Notes: generated by a model from the sequence alone, not told the origin. 64,000 nt of DNA from Pseudomonas wuhanensis (GCF_030687395.1 NZ_CP117430.1:2604001-2668000); one strand, 5' to 3'; positions 35,009 to 43,668 are shown, numbered from the stretch's first letter. Program-made: numbers and translations.

Positions 35009-35707
35009 TCACTCGTTCAAGTCTTTGACCAGATAGCCATCTACGATTTGCGAAACGCCCGCCAACGCAGTACGCAGTAACTCCGGTTCGGTGCGATAGC
35101 GCAACGGCGTGTAGCCATAGGTGTTGGCGCCGTTGAATGCGGTGATCGGCTCATTGCGCTGCCAGATAAGTTCCTCGCCGCGTTTCATGACACCGCTCAC
35201 GGTAATCGTCGGGTACACCACACTGCTGAAGCCTTGCGTTAGCGCGAAACCCCAGGCCAGGACGGTCAACTCGATCTGCGCATCGGCTGGTTCGTTTTCA
35301 CCCACGATCTTGTAACGGCCGGTGGCGGTCAGTTGCTCCTCGAAACTCTTTTTGACCAACTCGCCCAGGTTGATATCCGCCGTCTCCATGTTGTAAAGAA
35401 TCGCATCAACCGTCGACATCGACGCCAAGTCGCCTGCCTTCAGACCTGCGGCAAATCCGACCCCACCCAAAGCAGCCTTGGTCAGGTTCGATGCACCTGC
35501 CGCCATCCCTACGCCAGCGCCGACACCTGCGCCCAATGCCGCGCCCCATGCCTGCTCACGGCCCATGTAAGTCATCTGTTTGGGTTGCCATGCAACCGGG
35601 AGAACTTTCACGGTATGGATCTGGGTACGGTATTCGGGCTTGAATTTCTGGTTGGCACATCCGGCAAGGAAAAGAACGGCAAACATCAGGACAGCAATCT
35701 TCTTCAT
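35009..35707 (-). CDS. Lipoprotein with glycine-zipper segment
   Basis: The 232-residue protein starts with a classic lipoprotein signal, VLFLAGC, with Cys17 as the lipidated residue. A glycine-rich stretch (GAALGAGVGAGVGMAAG, residues 55-71) is of the glycine-zipper type that inserts into or packs against membranes. The C-terminal half resembles assembly lipoproteins with an EELTATGRYKIV segment. The location is the outer membrane or periplasmic face. No partner is evident. Confidence 0.75.
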   Translation of the reverse strand: MKKIAVLMFAVLFLAGCANQKFKPEYRTQIHTVKVLPVAWQPKQMTYMGREQAWGAALGAGVGAGVGMAAGASNLTKAALGGVGFAAGLKAGDLASMSTVDAILYNMETADINLGELVKKSFEEQLTATGRYKIVGENEPADAQIELTVLAWGFALTQGFSSVVYPTITVSGVMKRGEELIWQRNEPITAFNGANTYGYTPLRYRTEPELLRTALAGVSQIVDGYLVKDLNE

Positions 35708-35804
35708 GAGTAACTCACGACGCCAAGGGAATGTGCGTAGGTTGTCGTCAGTGGCAGGAAATTCTGAAGGGAATCAGGGGCGCTGGCCGCGATTGCTATT
35801 ACGG

Positions 35805-35868
35805 CAATAGGCAGCTTCCGGCCAATAGCTGCCTGCCGGAACCGGCTGAAATCGACCCGAAGCAGTCT
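35805..35868. repeat. Intergenic hairpin repeat, copy 10
   Basis: GGCAGCTTCCGGCCAATAGC with GCTGCCTGCCGGAACCGGC, ending AAATCGACCCGAAGCAGTC. This is the rightmost copy found. Confidence 0.6.
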
Positions 35869-35930
35869 TCGCTAACGATTGACCTCATAGGCCTGGACAG
35901 CCGTTCGGGCAGGCCCGGCGGCATGATGGG

Positions 35931-36980
35931 TCAGCCTGAAAAGAAGTACTTGCCTTTGATTTTCCTGGGATGGACGAAGACGAAGTCTGGAAAGATTTTT
36001 CCTCGGACGTACCAAACAAAAGCCAGGATAACGATACTTATAACTAATGCGATAGTGGTTGTTGCCGGACTCGATGTAAACCCCTCAAGTGATCTTGGGA
36101 ATTGGAGAAGCGAAAGGAGTATGTACGCGTTGTAGGCGCCGACGCGATGGTTGTAGAAGCCCCATACCAAAAACAAGGGAATCAAGGTCATTGAAACACC
36201 CATAACCCATTTGGCCGTTGGCCCCATCCTGGCGCCGATATCCAATCCCAGAAAGAATGCAATCAAAGCCTGGGCGAGCATTATCGTGATGAGAATATTG
36301 ACCTTGCGATCGTGCTCGTCACAACGAATTGGATCTGCATACGAGGCTATAAAGTAGGCAAGATGACTGTCTTTTACACCCCGTCCTGAGAGTTGTGAAA
36401 ACACTTCCGACTTTGCAGTGCCGGCGGCGAGTAGCTCGCGAACTTTTTGCTGAACTTCTTTCTTGCTCGAAGTTGAATGTGAAATGCTTTCTCCTTGCGT
36501 CAACTTGACAGATTTCTTAGCAGGAAACACCAGGACAGCTACGGCCCCGATAAAGGCTAGCGTGCCCAAGAAAACGCCGAGGTAAAACCCCCCACCTAGT
36601 GAGTAAGTACCTGGCTTCACTCTACCCGGCTTTGCAGGGTCGACAAGAACTTCGATCACTTTTCCTTCCCTGAATGTTGCAACTGATCTTTCGACCGACT
36701 CCAGGCTGGTTTTGCAGGGCCGCTGCGATATTTCGAGCGGATAAGTGTATTGCTGTCCGTTCAACTCAAAGGTCACGTTAACCAGAGGGCAATAGGTCAT
36801 ACCCTTACTGCGCATCTCCTCAGAAATGGAGACAGTGGCGACAGTGGCATTCAACTTCTGCCAAGTCTTCGTCTCGTCCACCTCCTTGTACGAGGAAAGA
36901 GACACGAGAAGACAGAGCAAGCCAAAGGAAAATAAAACAACGAACAGGGCCGTCCTTAGCAAGAGCATGAAGGTCTTCAT
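35931..36980 (-). CDS. DUF3592-type membrane protein
   Basis: From the ATG at 36980 (AAGGAG before it) the product is 349 residues. An N-terminal helix (residues 8-30) is followed by a domain of the DUF3592 type (TVATVSISEEM, then CPLVNVTFELNGQQYTYP and VLVDPAKPGRVKPG), a second helix near 135, a short cytoplasmic helical part with SGRGVKDSHLAYF, and three more helices near the end. Function is unknown. Confidence 0.72.
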   Translation of the reverse strand: MKTFMLLLRTALFVVLFSFGLLCLLVSLSSYKEVDETKTWQKLNATVATVSISEEMRSKGMTYCPLVNVTFELNGQQYTYPLEISQRPCKTSLESVERSVATFREGKVIEVLVDPAKPGRVKPGTYSLGGGFYLGVFLGTLAFIGAVAVLVFPAKKSVKLTQGESISHSTSSKKEVQQKVRELLAAGTAKSEVFSQLSGRGVKDSHLAYFIASYADPIRCDEHDRKVNILITIMLAQALIAFFLGLDIGARMGPTAKWVMGVSMTLIPLFLVWGFYNHRVGAYNAYILLSLLQFPRSLEGFTSSPATTTIALVISIVILAFVWYVRGKIFPDFVFVHPRKIKGKYFFSG

Positions 36981-37334
36981 AAGGCTCCTTGGCCAACGTG
37001 AAATGGAGGTCAATTGGGGTATGACACCTTGGCGGCAAGTCCCCCTGCGTGCGGTGTAATGATGCACTGAGGTTAGTCCGTAGATACTCAAATGCAATGC
37101 AACTTCCCGCGCTTCCGCTCCTGGCCGTTCAATGCACATGCCGCGCGTATGTACACAGAGTTCGGGTTTGAGACTCGTGCCTTCGAGATGGGAATGCGTC
37201 TGTAAAAGTGAATCATGAGCCTGAATCCACAGCGAGTCCGCCCGGCGGATGGGTTCAACGGCATGCCTGCCCGCCAACTACACTTCCTCCAGCCAATCCG
37301 GGCAATCGTCCGAGGGCACACTCCAGGAGGAATC
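36981..37334. other. Divergent gap before the tyrosinase operon
   Basis: No gene is supported in these 354 bases. Short frames here have no ribosome sites. It must hold the promoters of the DUF3592 gene and of the tyrosinase operon; no convincing operator was seen. Confidence 0.4.
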
Positions 37335-37790
37335 ATGACACGGAAAAATGTCTCCAGCCCCGAACCAACGGGCACAAAACCCAATGTGCTGTTGAGCCCG
37401 CCTGACATAGGGGCTCTCGCAGAGATATCCATCACCGACCCTGACAAAACGCACCCTGCGTGGATCAAGGAGCAGTTCCCTGAGTACGTGGACCCGCATG
37501 CAGGACATGAGGCCAGGACTGTTCGCGAGATTAACCACAAGGGGCATGTTGTCCGGATCGTCACCACCTACCAGGTGGAGGTTGATGGAGTCCCGGTCCA
37601 GGCACATCTGTTTGTGGACGATGCGGGCCAGGTCCATACGCACGCCACCCCGTTCGTCACCTACGGATCGGCTCTCGACTTGATGACCGCGGTGATCGAT
37701 GCCTATCCAGAATCCTTCATCAAGGGCGATGGCGACGGGGCAGAGCAGCCCGACCACCATGCCCACGGAGCACATCATGATCAGGTCTAA
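37335..37790 (+). CDS. MelC1-like partner (copper chaperone) of tyrosinase
   Basis: The 151-residue protein precedes and overlaps the tyrosinase gene by 14 bases. Residues 83-125 (VDGVPVQAHLF, then HTHATPFVTYGSALDL) follow the order seen in MelC1, the caddie protein that loads copper into Streptomyces tyrosinase: a DG turn, a strand with His, a His-x-x-x-P-F, then an alanine helix. The end is a histidine-rich tail (HHAHGAHHD) that could carry copper. There is no signal peptide. AGGAGG before the ATG at 37335 sets the start. The relationship is an inference from pattern and gene order. Confidence 0.6.
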   Translation: MTRKNVSSPEPTGTKPNVLLSPPDIGALAEISITDPDKTHPAWIKEQFPEYVDPHAGHEARTVREINHKGHVVRIVTTYQVEVDGVPVQAHLFVDDAGQVHTHATPFVTYGSALDLMTAVIDAYPESFIKGDGDGAEQPDHHAHGAHHDQV

Positions 37791-38670
37791 TGCGGTCAAT
37801 GATCTCCCGGCGCTCAAGAAATACGTCGAAGGGGTAAAGCGGCTCAAGGACCCCGTGCAGAATCCTTGGCCCGGGCAGGCCAACCTCTCGATTTATGACT
37901 CCTTCGTGGCCTGGCACCACCGGGCCATGATGATTTCAACGCCTGCCGGGCAGATGGCCAGGAACGCTGCGCATGGCGGGCCATCATTCTTGCCGTGGCA
38001 TCGCTACTTCCTCGTGCGGTTGGAAACCTTGATTCGCAAGGCGATAAGCGACCCCAACTTTCGAATCCCGTACTGGGACTGGAACACTGACGCGGAACTT
38101 CCGGACCCGAGGATTTCACTCATCTGGTCGGATGAATACCTTGGACAATTCGTGAAGGGGAAGTGGCGGGTGCGATTGACAGGTAATGGCCGCACCATGG
38201 AACTGGACGGGGTAAACCGTCCCCTGGTGCGTTATCTGGGAAGAGGTGGGTCGCTGCCCAGCCGAGCCAATGTGCGCAAGGTCATCCATGAAAACCCGGT
38301 GTATGACAAAGCGCCCTACAACGCGGCGGCGTCCACCGGTGGTGCGCGCAACAGCATCGAGGGATGGGCAGGCGAAGAACGCATTCATAACAATGTCCAT
38401 GTGTGGGTCGGTGGTGACATGGGATTGTCGTCCTCGCCGAACGACCCAGTGTTCTTTCTACATCATTGCAATGTCGACCGGCTCTGGGCGGCATGGCAAG
38501 CCAAACATCCCGCCGCAGCCTACGTACCAGCGGGAAATGCCCCGGATACGCTGAAGTTCCATCGGATTGATGACCCGATGTACAGCCCTTTCCCGGAAAA
38601 GGTCACACCCCGAGATGTGCTGAATTACAGCCAGTACTACAAGTACGACACCTTGGGCGACCTGCTTTAG
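37777..38670 (+). CDS. Tyrosinase (type 3 copper oxidase)
   Basis: The 297-residue protein has both copper sites of tyrosinase: CuA with His47/48, His66 and His75 (AHGGPSFLPWHRYF) and CuB with His204, His208 and His229/230 (HNNVHVW, DPVFFLHHCNVDRLW). It would hydroxylate monophenols and oxidise catechols to quinones, leading to melanin-like pigment or modification of phenolics. No signal peptide is present, so the protein is cytoplasmic unless carried out by its partner. The length is typical of short bacterial tyrosinases without a C-terminal lid. Confidence 0.92.
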   Translation: MIRSNAVNDLPALKKYVEGVKRLKDPVQNPWPGQANLSIYDSFVAWHHRAMMISTPAGQMARNAAHGGPSFLPWHRYFLVRLETLIRKAISDPNFRIPYWDWNTDAELPDPRISLIWSDEYLGQFVKGKWRVRLTGNGRTMELDGVNRPLVRYLGRGGSLPSRANVRKVIHENPVYDKAPYNAAASTGGARNSIEGWAGEERIHNNVHVWVGGDMGLSSSPNDPVFFLHHCNVDRLWAAWQAKHPAAAYVPAGNAPDTLKFHRIDDPMYSPFPEKVTPRDVLNYSQYYKYDTLGDLL

Positions 38671-38676
38671 ACAGCA

Positions 38677-39570
38677 TCAAACGGAGGCGCCTGCAGTGAT
38701 ACCGAACGCCTGCTCTTCCAGACTGGTTTGTATCAACGCAGCCAGTTGTCGGGTGGCAGGCGCCAGGTATTCTGCCCCACGGTAAAGCACATAGCCGAGG
38801 GTCGGCAGCGTGGGTAGGCCAGCAATGACGGCGAGATGTCCTGGCAGCCCAATGCGGGTTCGCAACGTGAGGCCCAAACCGGCGGCAACGGCCGCCCAGA
38901 TTCCACCCACGCTGGGGCTGGTCAGCGCGATTCGCCAGGGAATCCGCGCCTCATCCAGTGCCTGGGTTGCCGCGCTGCGCAACACGCAAGGGGCGTCGAA
39001 CAGGATCAATGGCAGGGGAGAATCTACAGAGCAGTTGAGCGGTTGCGTATCACGAGAGCCGATCCAGTGCATCTGTGTTTCACCCAGGCGCGTGGCATAG
39101 GGGGACATGTGCCCTGTGTCCCAAGTCAGGGCCAGGTCCAGGCCACCGCTGTCGATCAACGCAAGCAATTCGGTATTACGCGCGATCCTGACTTCGAGGC
39201 TCACCCTCGGGTACATCTTGACGTAGCGTCGCAGAATGTCGCTGAGAAAGTGTTCGCCAAAGTCTTCCTGAAGCCCAAGGCGTACCGTTGCGGCGGTCTG
39301 GCTTTCGTGCAGGGCCTGGAAAATGCTGTCGTTCATTTCAAGCAGTTGGCGGGCATGGCTGAGCAGGGACTCACCCACCGGCGTCAACACCAGCCCTCGA
39401 CCGGATTTGGCCAGCACTGGCGTGCCTATCTGTTCCTCAAGCTTCTTGAGTTGTGCGCTCACGGCAGACGTCGAGCGATTGAGCCGGTCCGCCGCTTTGG
39501 CAAAGCTGTTGAATTCCACACCGGTCACGAAAGTACGCAGCACATCAAGATCGAAGGTCGGACGGCGCAT
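38677..39570 (-). CDS. LysR-family transcriptional regulator
   Basis: The protein (297 residues from the ATG at 39570, or 301 from a GTG at 39582) has the LysR helix-turn-helix (NSFAKAADRLNRSTSAVSAQLKKLE) and an effector domain. It is divergent from a tautomerase gene 108 bases away, with a symmetrical element between, and this gene is the likely target. Its 3' end lies six bases from the tyrosinase stop. Confidence 0.88.
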   Translation of the reverse strand: MRRPTFDLDVLRTFVTGVEFNSFAKAADRLNRSTSAVSAQLKKLEEQIGTPVLAKSGRGLVLTPVGESLLSHARQLLEMNDSIFQALHESQTAATVRLGLQEDFGEHFLSDILRRYVKMYPRVSLEVRIARNTELLALIDSGGLDLALTWDTGHMSPYATRLGETQMHWIGSRDTQPLNCSVDSPLPLILFDAPCVLRSAATQALDEARIPWRIALTSPSVGGIWAAVAAGLGLTLRTRIGLPGHLAVIAGLPTLPTLGYVLYRGAEYLAPATRQLAALIQTSLEEQAFGITAGASV

Positions 39571-39612
39571 CGAATCATCCACTCATTCAGGACTATGGTC
39601 GCCATTAAATCG

Positions 39613-39628
39613 GATATTCGGAATTATC
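39613..39628. promoter_or_regulatory. Operator candidate upstream of tautomerase
   Basis: GATATTCGGAATTATC contains ATTCGGAAT within GATA and TATC arms and lies midway between the LysR and tautomerase genes. Confidence 0.4.
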
Positions 39629-39678
39629 GCGACTTGATAGTTTTCGCCTGTCAGTGGGTTTTTCAGGAGTAGAGCGTT

Positions 39679-40053
39679 ATGCCGTTTGCACGTATTTCAT
39701 TGCACCGGGGAAAGTCTGCCGAGTATTTACAGGCCCTCTCACAGGGGCTGCACGAGGCGTTGGTAGAAAGCTTCGAAGTGCCGATGGCCGACCGGTTCCA
39801 GGTCATTCATCAACATGAAGTGGGCGAACTGGTATTTGATCCCGGCTACCTGGGCGGTCCGCGCAGCCATGACTTTGTGCTAATCGCGATTACTGCCGGT
39901 CGCCCCCGGGATACCGAGACGAAACAGCGTTTCTATCGCAACCTGGTCGAGAGACTGAGTCGAGCGCCAGGCATCGACTCTGAGGACGTCATGGTGGTGA
40001 TTACCACTACCGCGGCAGATGAATGGTCGTTTGGTGGAGGGCGGGGTAACTAG
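39679..40053 (+). CDS. Tautomerase-family protein
   Basis: The 124-residue protein begins Met-Pro, so Pro1 would be the catalytic base after methionine removal, as in 4-oxalocrotonate tautomerase relatives. FARISLHRGKSAEYLQAL and the ITAGRPRDTETKQRFYRNLVERL segment fit the Tautomerase_2 group. AGGAG before the ATG is well placed. The substrate is unknown; the divergent LysR gene suggests control by a small metabolite. Confidence 0.87.
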   Translation: MPFARISLHRGKSAEYLQALSQGLHEALVESFEVPMADRFQVIHQHEVGELVFDPGYLGGPRSHDFVLIAITAGRPRDTETKQRFYRNLVERLSRAPGIDSEDVMVVITTTAADEWSFGGGRGN

Positions 40054-40123
40054 TTTTCTATCTGCTGGGCAACAGCACGAGGGGCACCGGTCGCTCACCA
40101 CCATTGGTGCCGAAGTTGTTCAT

Positions 40124-40357
40124 TCAAACAGGTGCCCTGCGCAGATATCGCCGATACAAAACAACACCCATAACAACCGAAAGCAACCCAACCCCTGCAT
40201 TACCAAAAAGCCAAATGGCAAAATTTCGACTTTGGTCCGCATCACCTTCGTAGAACGGCCCAAAGTAGCTAGACACTGCCACGAATATCAAATTAAACGC
40301 CCCGACGGCCAAGGCAACGATAAGGATGACGAACAATATCCCTTTAACAGTTTTCAT
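40124..40357 (-). CDS. Small two-helix membrane protein
   Basis: From the ATG at 40357 (GGAAGG before it) the 77-residue product has two hydrophobic helices (about residues 5-28 and 45-66) with a short acidic loop and a basic C-terminus (YRRYLRRAPV). No family is recognised. The 240-base gap upstream holds no other gene. Confidence 0.6.
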   Translation of the reverse strand: MKTVKGILFVILIVALAVGAFNLIFVAVSSYFGPFYEGDADQSRNFAIWLFGNAGVGLLSVVMGVVLYRRYLRRAPV

Positions 40358-40597
40358 ATGACCTTCCAAAACCATATTTCCTTCGACTCGTGGTAGTCGG
40401 AGAAACGAATGTGAGCATCCTGCCTTCTCCCTGTGGCCCTTTAACTCTGACGGCTAGCCTAGCAGAGGGTCCATATCGGCTGATAGAGAATGAATCTTAG
40501 AGGCCTGACGTTTGACATGAGAGATTTGGCCAGGCTTGCCAGAACAGCCTTTCGATGGAAAGGTTAGACCTCAGGGGGGCACACAGCGCTCTCAGCC

Positions 40598-41128
40598 TCA
40601 GGGGCAGGTAGCCAGAGGCCAACCGACGCGCGCTGCACGGAGAAGGCTGGCCTTAACAACCAAGCGGTGAAATGGGGCAATAACGAAGATGTAGGCCCGG
40701 CCTAGACGGTTGTGGCAGTGGACCACGGTTGAAAAAACGAGTTGGCGACTGCCTTCTGGCTCTGCCTCTCCAGAACACAGGATCGATATCCGGAAGTCCA
40801 GGTGCTTGTCGTCCTCTCCCAACACGATTTCAGTCTGGTTCGAGCTGTAGACCTTGAAGATTTCAATCCGGTTAGCAAGTGTTGCCAAATGTTTGGCTGT
40901 CTTGAGACCAAAACAGGCAACGATAGTGTCTCGGACTTTCATGAGCCATCCGATCCAGGATGGCTGGTGGGAAAGGATGAATCGAGCTAGCAAATCTGGA
41001 TTGCTGGATGTGCCCGCAGGGAGCCGAATCGCAAAAGCGTCCGCCAGGTTCATCGACTTATAAAGGTGGGTGATGCCGGACCTCGAGGGGACTGGCACGG
41101 ACATAATGAGCTCAAATTCTTGGGGCAT
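40598..41128 (-). CDS. DUF2867 family protein
   Basis: The 176-residue protein has the DUF2867 pattern: DAFAIRLPAG near residue 30, ARFILSHQPSWIGWLMKVRD near 50 and LDFRISILCS near 115. The family is often found fused to or beside NAD-binding proteins; its reaction is unknown. AGGAGAG before the ATG at 41128 sets the start. It lies 23 bases after the DJ-1-like gene and is probably in its operon. Confidence 0.8.
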   Translation of the reverse strand: MPQEFELIMSVPVPSRSGITHLYKSMNLADAFAIRLPAGTSSNPDLLARFILSHQPSWIGWLMKVRDTIVACFGLKTAKHLATLANRIEIFKVYSSNQTEIVLGEDDKHLDFRISILCSGEAEPEGSRQLVFSTVVHCHNRLGRAYIFVIAPFHRLVVKASLLRAARVGWPLATCP

Positions 41129-41151
41129 CGGGGATCTCTCCTGAGTTCTAA

Positions 41152-41832
41152 CTACCAATTAGACGACATGCCATGTCGCGTTTCTTGTTGCGATGGTTTG
41201 TCGTATAACGTTCCTTGTCGCCCTGTAAGTGCTTGTCGGATACTGAACCCGATCAAGGCATCATAGAGCTCTTGCTGCCCAGCTGGCAAAACAGGGAGCA
41301 ACGTTGCACGGCGCTTGTCGACATCGAACCAGGATTCAACCAACCATCCCACCAGATAGAGCGCCGAAAGGCATCCGCCAGCGGTTGCAACGTTCCCCTG
41401 GCATACAAGAGGCTGGTCCATGGGCTCAAGTCCCAGAGCTTGCAAGCTCGATCGTGCATCCGGGTGTGTAGTTGCTTGGCCGCTGAGCAGCCCAAGCCGT
41501 TCGAGAATGAAAGCTCCGGCGCATATGGAGCCGATTCGCTGGCGTCTGGAGTCAAGTTCAAACGACGGCAGGAAATCCGGGGCGGCAAGTGCAGCGGGTA
41601 TCCCTTCCTTGCCGCTGACGAACAATACCGCGTCGGCACTATTGGCCTCGCAAAGCGGTCCGTGCACCGAAACAGGCAGGCCGTGCGCCGATCGCACGAT
41701 AGCGCTGGAACCCAATACTCGGACGTGCCAGTCCTCAGTGTTGCGGCCTAAAATGTCCCACATCAGGAATAGGTCGATATCAGTGAATTGGTCGAAAGCA
41801 ACCAGAACGATTTTCTTCAAGGCGAGCTCCAT
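41152..41832 (-). CDS. DJ-1/PfpI family protein
   Basis: From the ATG at 41832 the product is 226 residues. LKKIVLVAFDQFTDIDLFL is the start of the DJ-1/PfpI fold, and the nucleophile elbow GSICAGAFILERLGLL near residue 105 carries the conserved Cys. A TTG at 41820 with GGAG before it is an alternative start. An even longer frame reaching 41931 would overlap the operator candidate and is less likely. Relatives include isonitrile hydratases and stress glutamine-amidotransferase-like proteins. It is divergent from a TetR gene. Confidence 0.8.
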   Translation of the reverse strand: MELALKKIVLVAFDQFTDIDLFLMWDILGRNTEDWHVRVLGSSAIVRSAHGLPVSVHGPLCEANSADAVLFVSGKEGIPAALAAPDFLPSFELDSRRQRIGSICAGAFILERLGLLSGQATTHPDARSSLQALGLEPMDQPLVCQGNVATAGGCLSALYLVGWLVESWFDVDKRRATLLPVLPAGQQELYDALIGFSIRQALTGRQGTLYDKPSQQETRHGMSSNW

Positions 41833-41903
41833 GAAAAGTGCTGGCGTGCAAAACGCAACGGCCATCTTTGCTGGTGTTCGCAGCGTATCAATCGGTTGCG
41901 CAC

Positions 41904-41920
41904 CATACACAGTCTGTATG
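41904..41920. promoter_or_regulatory. TetR operator candidate
   Basis: CATACA and TGTATG form a perfect inverted repeat with a five-base spacer, in the gap between the DJ-1-like gene and the divergent TetR gene. Confidence 0.55.
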
Positions 41921-41946
41921 GCGCTAAACATGGAGCGAAATAACGG

Positions 41947-42501
41947 GTGAGAAAACTAACTCGTAACCATTGGATCGCGGCTGGTTTTGAGGCCCTCGAC
42001 CAAATAGGGCATGTTGGCGTTTCGGTCGAGAGTCTATCGCGCCGATTGAATGTGACCCGCGGATCGTTCTATCACCATTTCCGCAATCGCGAAGACTTTG
42101 TCCGCACCTTGCTGGCCGCTTGGGAAGAAGACTACACGGAGCGCATGCTCGCTTATGCGGCGCAGGGTCGTAGCGCGGGCGAAACCTTGAAACGCTACTT
42201 GAGTATTGCCGCTGAAAAACAACCTGGGCGGGAAGTTTCCATCCGAGCCTGGTCGCTGCACGATCCGTTGGTAGGCGAGTTTCAGCAGCGTGTTGACACA
42301 AGACGACTGGACTTCGCGATACGCACGTGCCGCCGCTTGGTTCATATGCCAGGCCAAGCAGAGGTGATTGGTCAGGTGGCCCATCTGTGCCTGATTGGTG
42401 GTCAACAGGCAGGGCTGCGGCGTGATGCCGCTCGCTTCAACAGTTTCCTGCAACGAGCCTTCTCACTTTTCGAAGGGGCGCTTCCACCGTGGCGGGCCTA
42501 A
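41947..42501 (+). CDS. TetR-family transcriptional regulator
   Basis: The 184-residue protein has the TetR helix-turn-helix in GVSVESLSRRLNVTRGSFYHHFRNREDFV (residues 23-51). The start is a GTG at 41947 with GGAG about ten bases upstream. It probably represses the divergent DJ-1/DUF2867 operon through the palindrome at 41904-41920. The ligand is unknown. Confidence 0.88.
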   Translation: MRKLTRNHWIAAGFEALDQIGHVGVSVESLSRRLNVTRGSFYHHFRNREDFVRTLLAAWEEDYTERMLAYAAQGRSAGETLKRYLSIAAEKQPGREVSIRAWSLHDPLVGEFQQRVDTRRLDFAIRTCRRLVHMPGQAEVIGQVAHLCLIGGQQAGLRRDAARFNSFLQRAFSLFEGALPPWRA

Positions 42502-42625
42502 GGGCTGATCCGTATTTTTTCGCGCTATCTGCATCTGTAATGGAATCAGCCTCGGGCTCACAATGACGGCACGGTCAGCAGTTGCAGTAGCCACTGCACC
42601 GCAAACTCATAACGTAGGAGGCCCC

Positions 42626-42709
42626 ATGGGCAAGATGGCATTTTTCCTGGGTGGATTTCTGGTGTTGACCATTTTGATTGGTGCGCTTGCCACGATTTCT
42701 CCGGTGTAA
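42626..42709 (+). CDS. Small membrane peptide (27 aa)
   Basis: A strong TAGGAGG site precedes an ATG at 42626. The 27-residue product is one membrane helix (MAFFLGGFLVLTILIGALA) with a short SPV tail. A clear terminator follows at 42749, so this is a complete small transcription unit. It is too short to be found by the usual length cut-offs. The function is unknown; single-helix peptides of this size often regulate membrane enzymes. Confidence 0.7.
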   Translation: MGKMAFFLGGFLVLTILIGALATISPV

Positions 42710-42748
42710 GGAGAGGTGAGGTGCTCATATTCCAGCGAGTTGCACAGC

Positions 42749-42786
42749 AAAAAGCCCCGTCCCATTTTTAGGTGGGTGGGGCTTTT
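42749..42786 (+). terminator. Terminator of the small membrane peptide gene
   Basis: AAAAGCCCC and GGGGCTTTT with an inner CCCA/TGGG pairing, ending in TTTT. Confidence 0.88.
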
Positions 42787-42954
42787 CCGTTTTGAAGATT
42801 AAAATTGCCCGAGCCTGAAATGACTGCCCCTGGCGTAAAAATACAACTACGCCGAAAAGCCCTGTATCGAATTATTATTTCGTTGTACGTTGAGTCCGCG
42901 GGAGGCCTTGATATGAAAGGCCGTCCCTAGCCACAACACTCGCAAGGAATGCAG

Positions 42955-43572
42955 ATGATCGATGGTCCCGCCGTTTTGACAGTCTTTTTGGTTTACCTGG
43001 CCGGTGTCGTTATTCCAGGGCCAAATTTCGTTGCAGTAGTTCACAAAGCGGTGGCTGCTACGCGGTCAGAAGCTTTGGCCTTGGTAGCAGGCATCGTATT
43101 GGTCAATTTATTCTGGGCCACCTGTGCAATCGCAGGTATCGGCGTTGTATTTGCTGCGTTCCCCTGGGCGGCGCTGATCGTAAAGGTTCTGGGGGCAGCC
43201 TATCTGATGTGGTTTGGATTCCAACTGCTGCTCAAGGCCGGGAAGAGCGCGCTTGCCCCCAGTGATAATGCTGTCATCGGAAACTTTAGGCAGTCATTCA
43301 TTCAGGGGGTCGTTACGAACATTGGCAACCCTAAATCCATGGCCTTCTATGCCGCTATTTTCTCAGCGGCAGCCCCCACCCATGTTTCACCAGGCACGTT
43401 TTTGTCGATGCTGGCCGTCGTAGTGGTGGTTTCGATGACTTGGTATGGAGTGGTTGCAATCGCTCTTTCGCAACCTGAGATCGCTTCAGCGTATCGCCGG
43501 AGGAAAAAAGCCATTGATCGGCTGTGCGGCGGTTTGATTTTGTCTCTGGGGATTCGGCAGCTGGTTCAGTAA
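42955..43572 (+). CDS. LysE-family translocator
   Basis: The 205-residue protein has about six membrane helices and the LysE/RhtB start VYLAGVVIPGPNFVAVV. These carriers export amino acids such as lysine, threonine or homoserine lactones. AAGGA lies six bases before the ATG at 42955, while an earlier ATG at 42949 would abut it, so the later start is chosen. It shares a bidirectional terminator with katG. Confidence 0.88.
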   Translation: MIDGPAVLTVFLVYLAGVVIPGPNFVAVVHKAVAATRSEALALVAGIVLVNLFWATCAIAGIGVVFAAFPWAALIVKVLGAAYLMWFGFQLLLKAGKSALAPSDNAVIGNFRQSFIQGVVTNIGNPKSMAFYAAIFSAAAPTHVSPGTFLSMLAVVVVVSMTWYGVVAIALSQPEIASAYRRRKKAIDRLCGGLILSLGIRQLVQ

Positions 43573-43610
43573 GTCCACGATTGGGTATCTAGCCTGGCGA
43601 TAGATCAGCA

Positions 43611-43651
43611 AAAACCACAACGCCTCCGCACAGGGAGGCGTTGCGGGTTTT
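43611..43651. terminator. Bidirectional terminator between lysE-like gene and katG
   Basis: A long stem of CAACGCCTCC with GGGAGGCGTTG, flanked by AAAACC on the left and GGGTTTT on the right, provides a T run for both directions. Confidence 0.9.
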
Positions 43652-43668
43652 CAGCAATATTGCTTAGA

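Noticed and set aside
20233..35868. CRISPR array
   Set aside because: The recurring elements are imperfect hairpins, kilobases apart and diverged, with no regular spacers and no cas genes.
20233..36980. Prophage or integrative element
   Set aside because: No integrase, transposase, phage structural gene, tRNA attachment site or flanking direct repeat was seen, although the segment is accessory in character.
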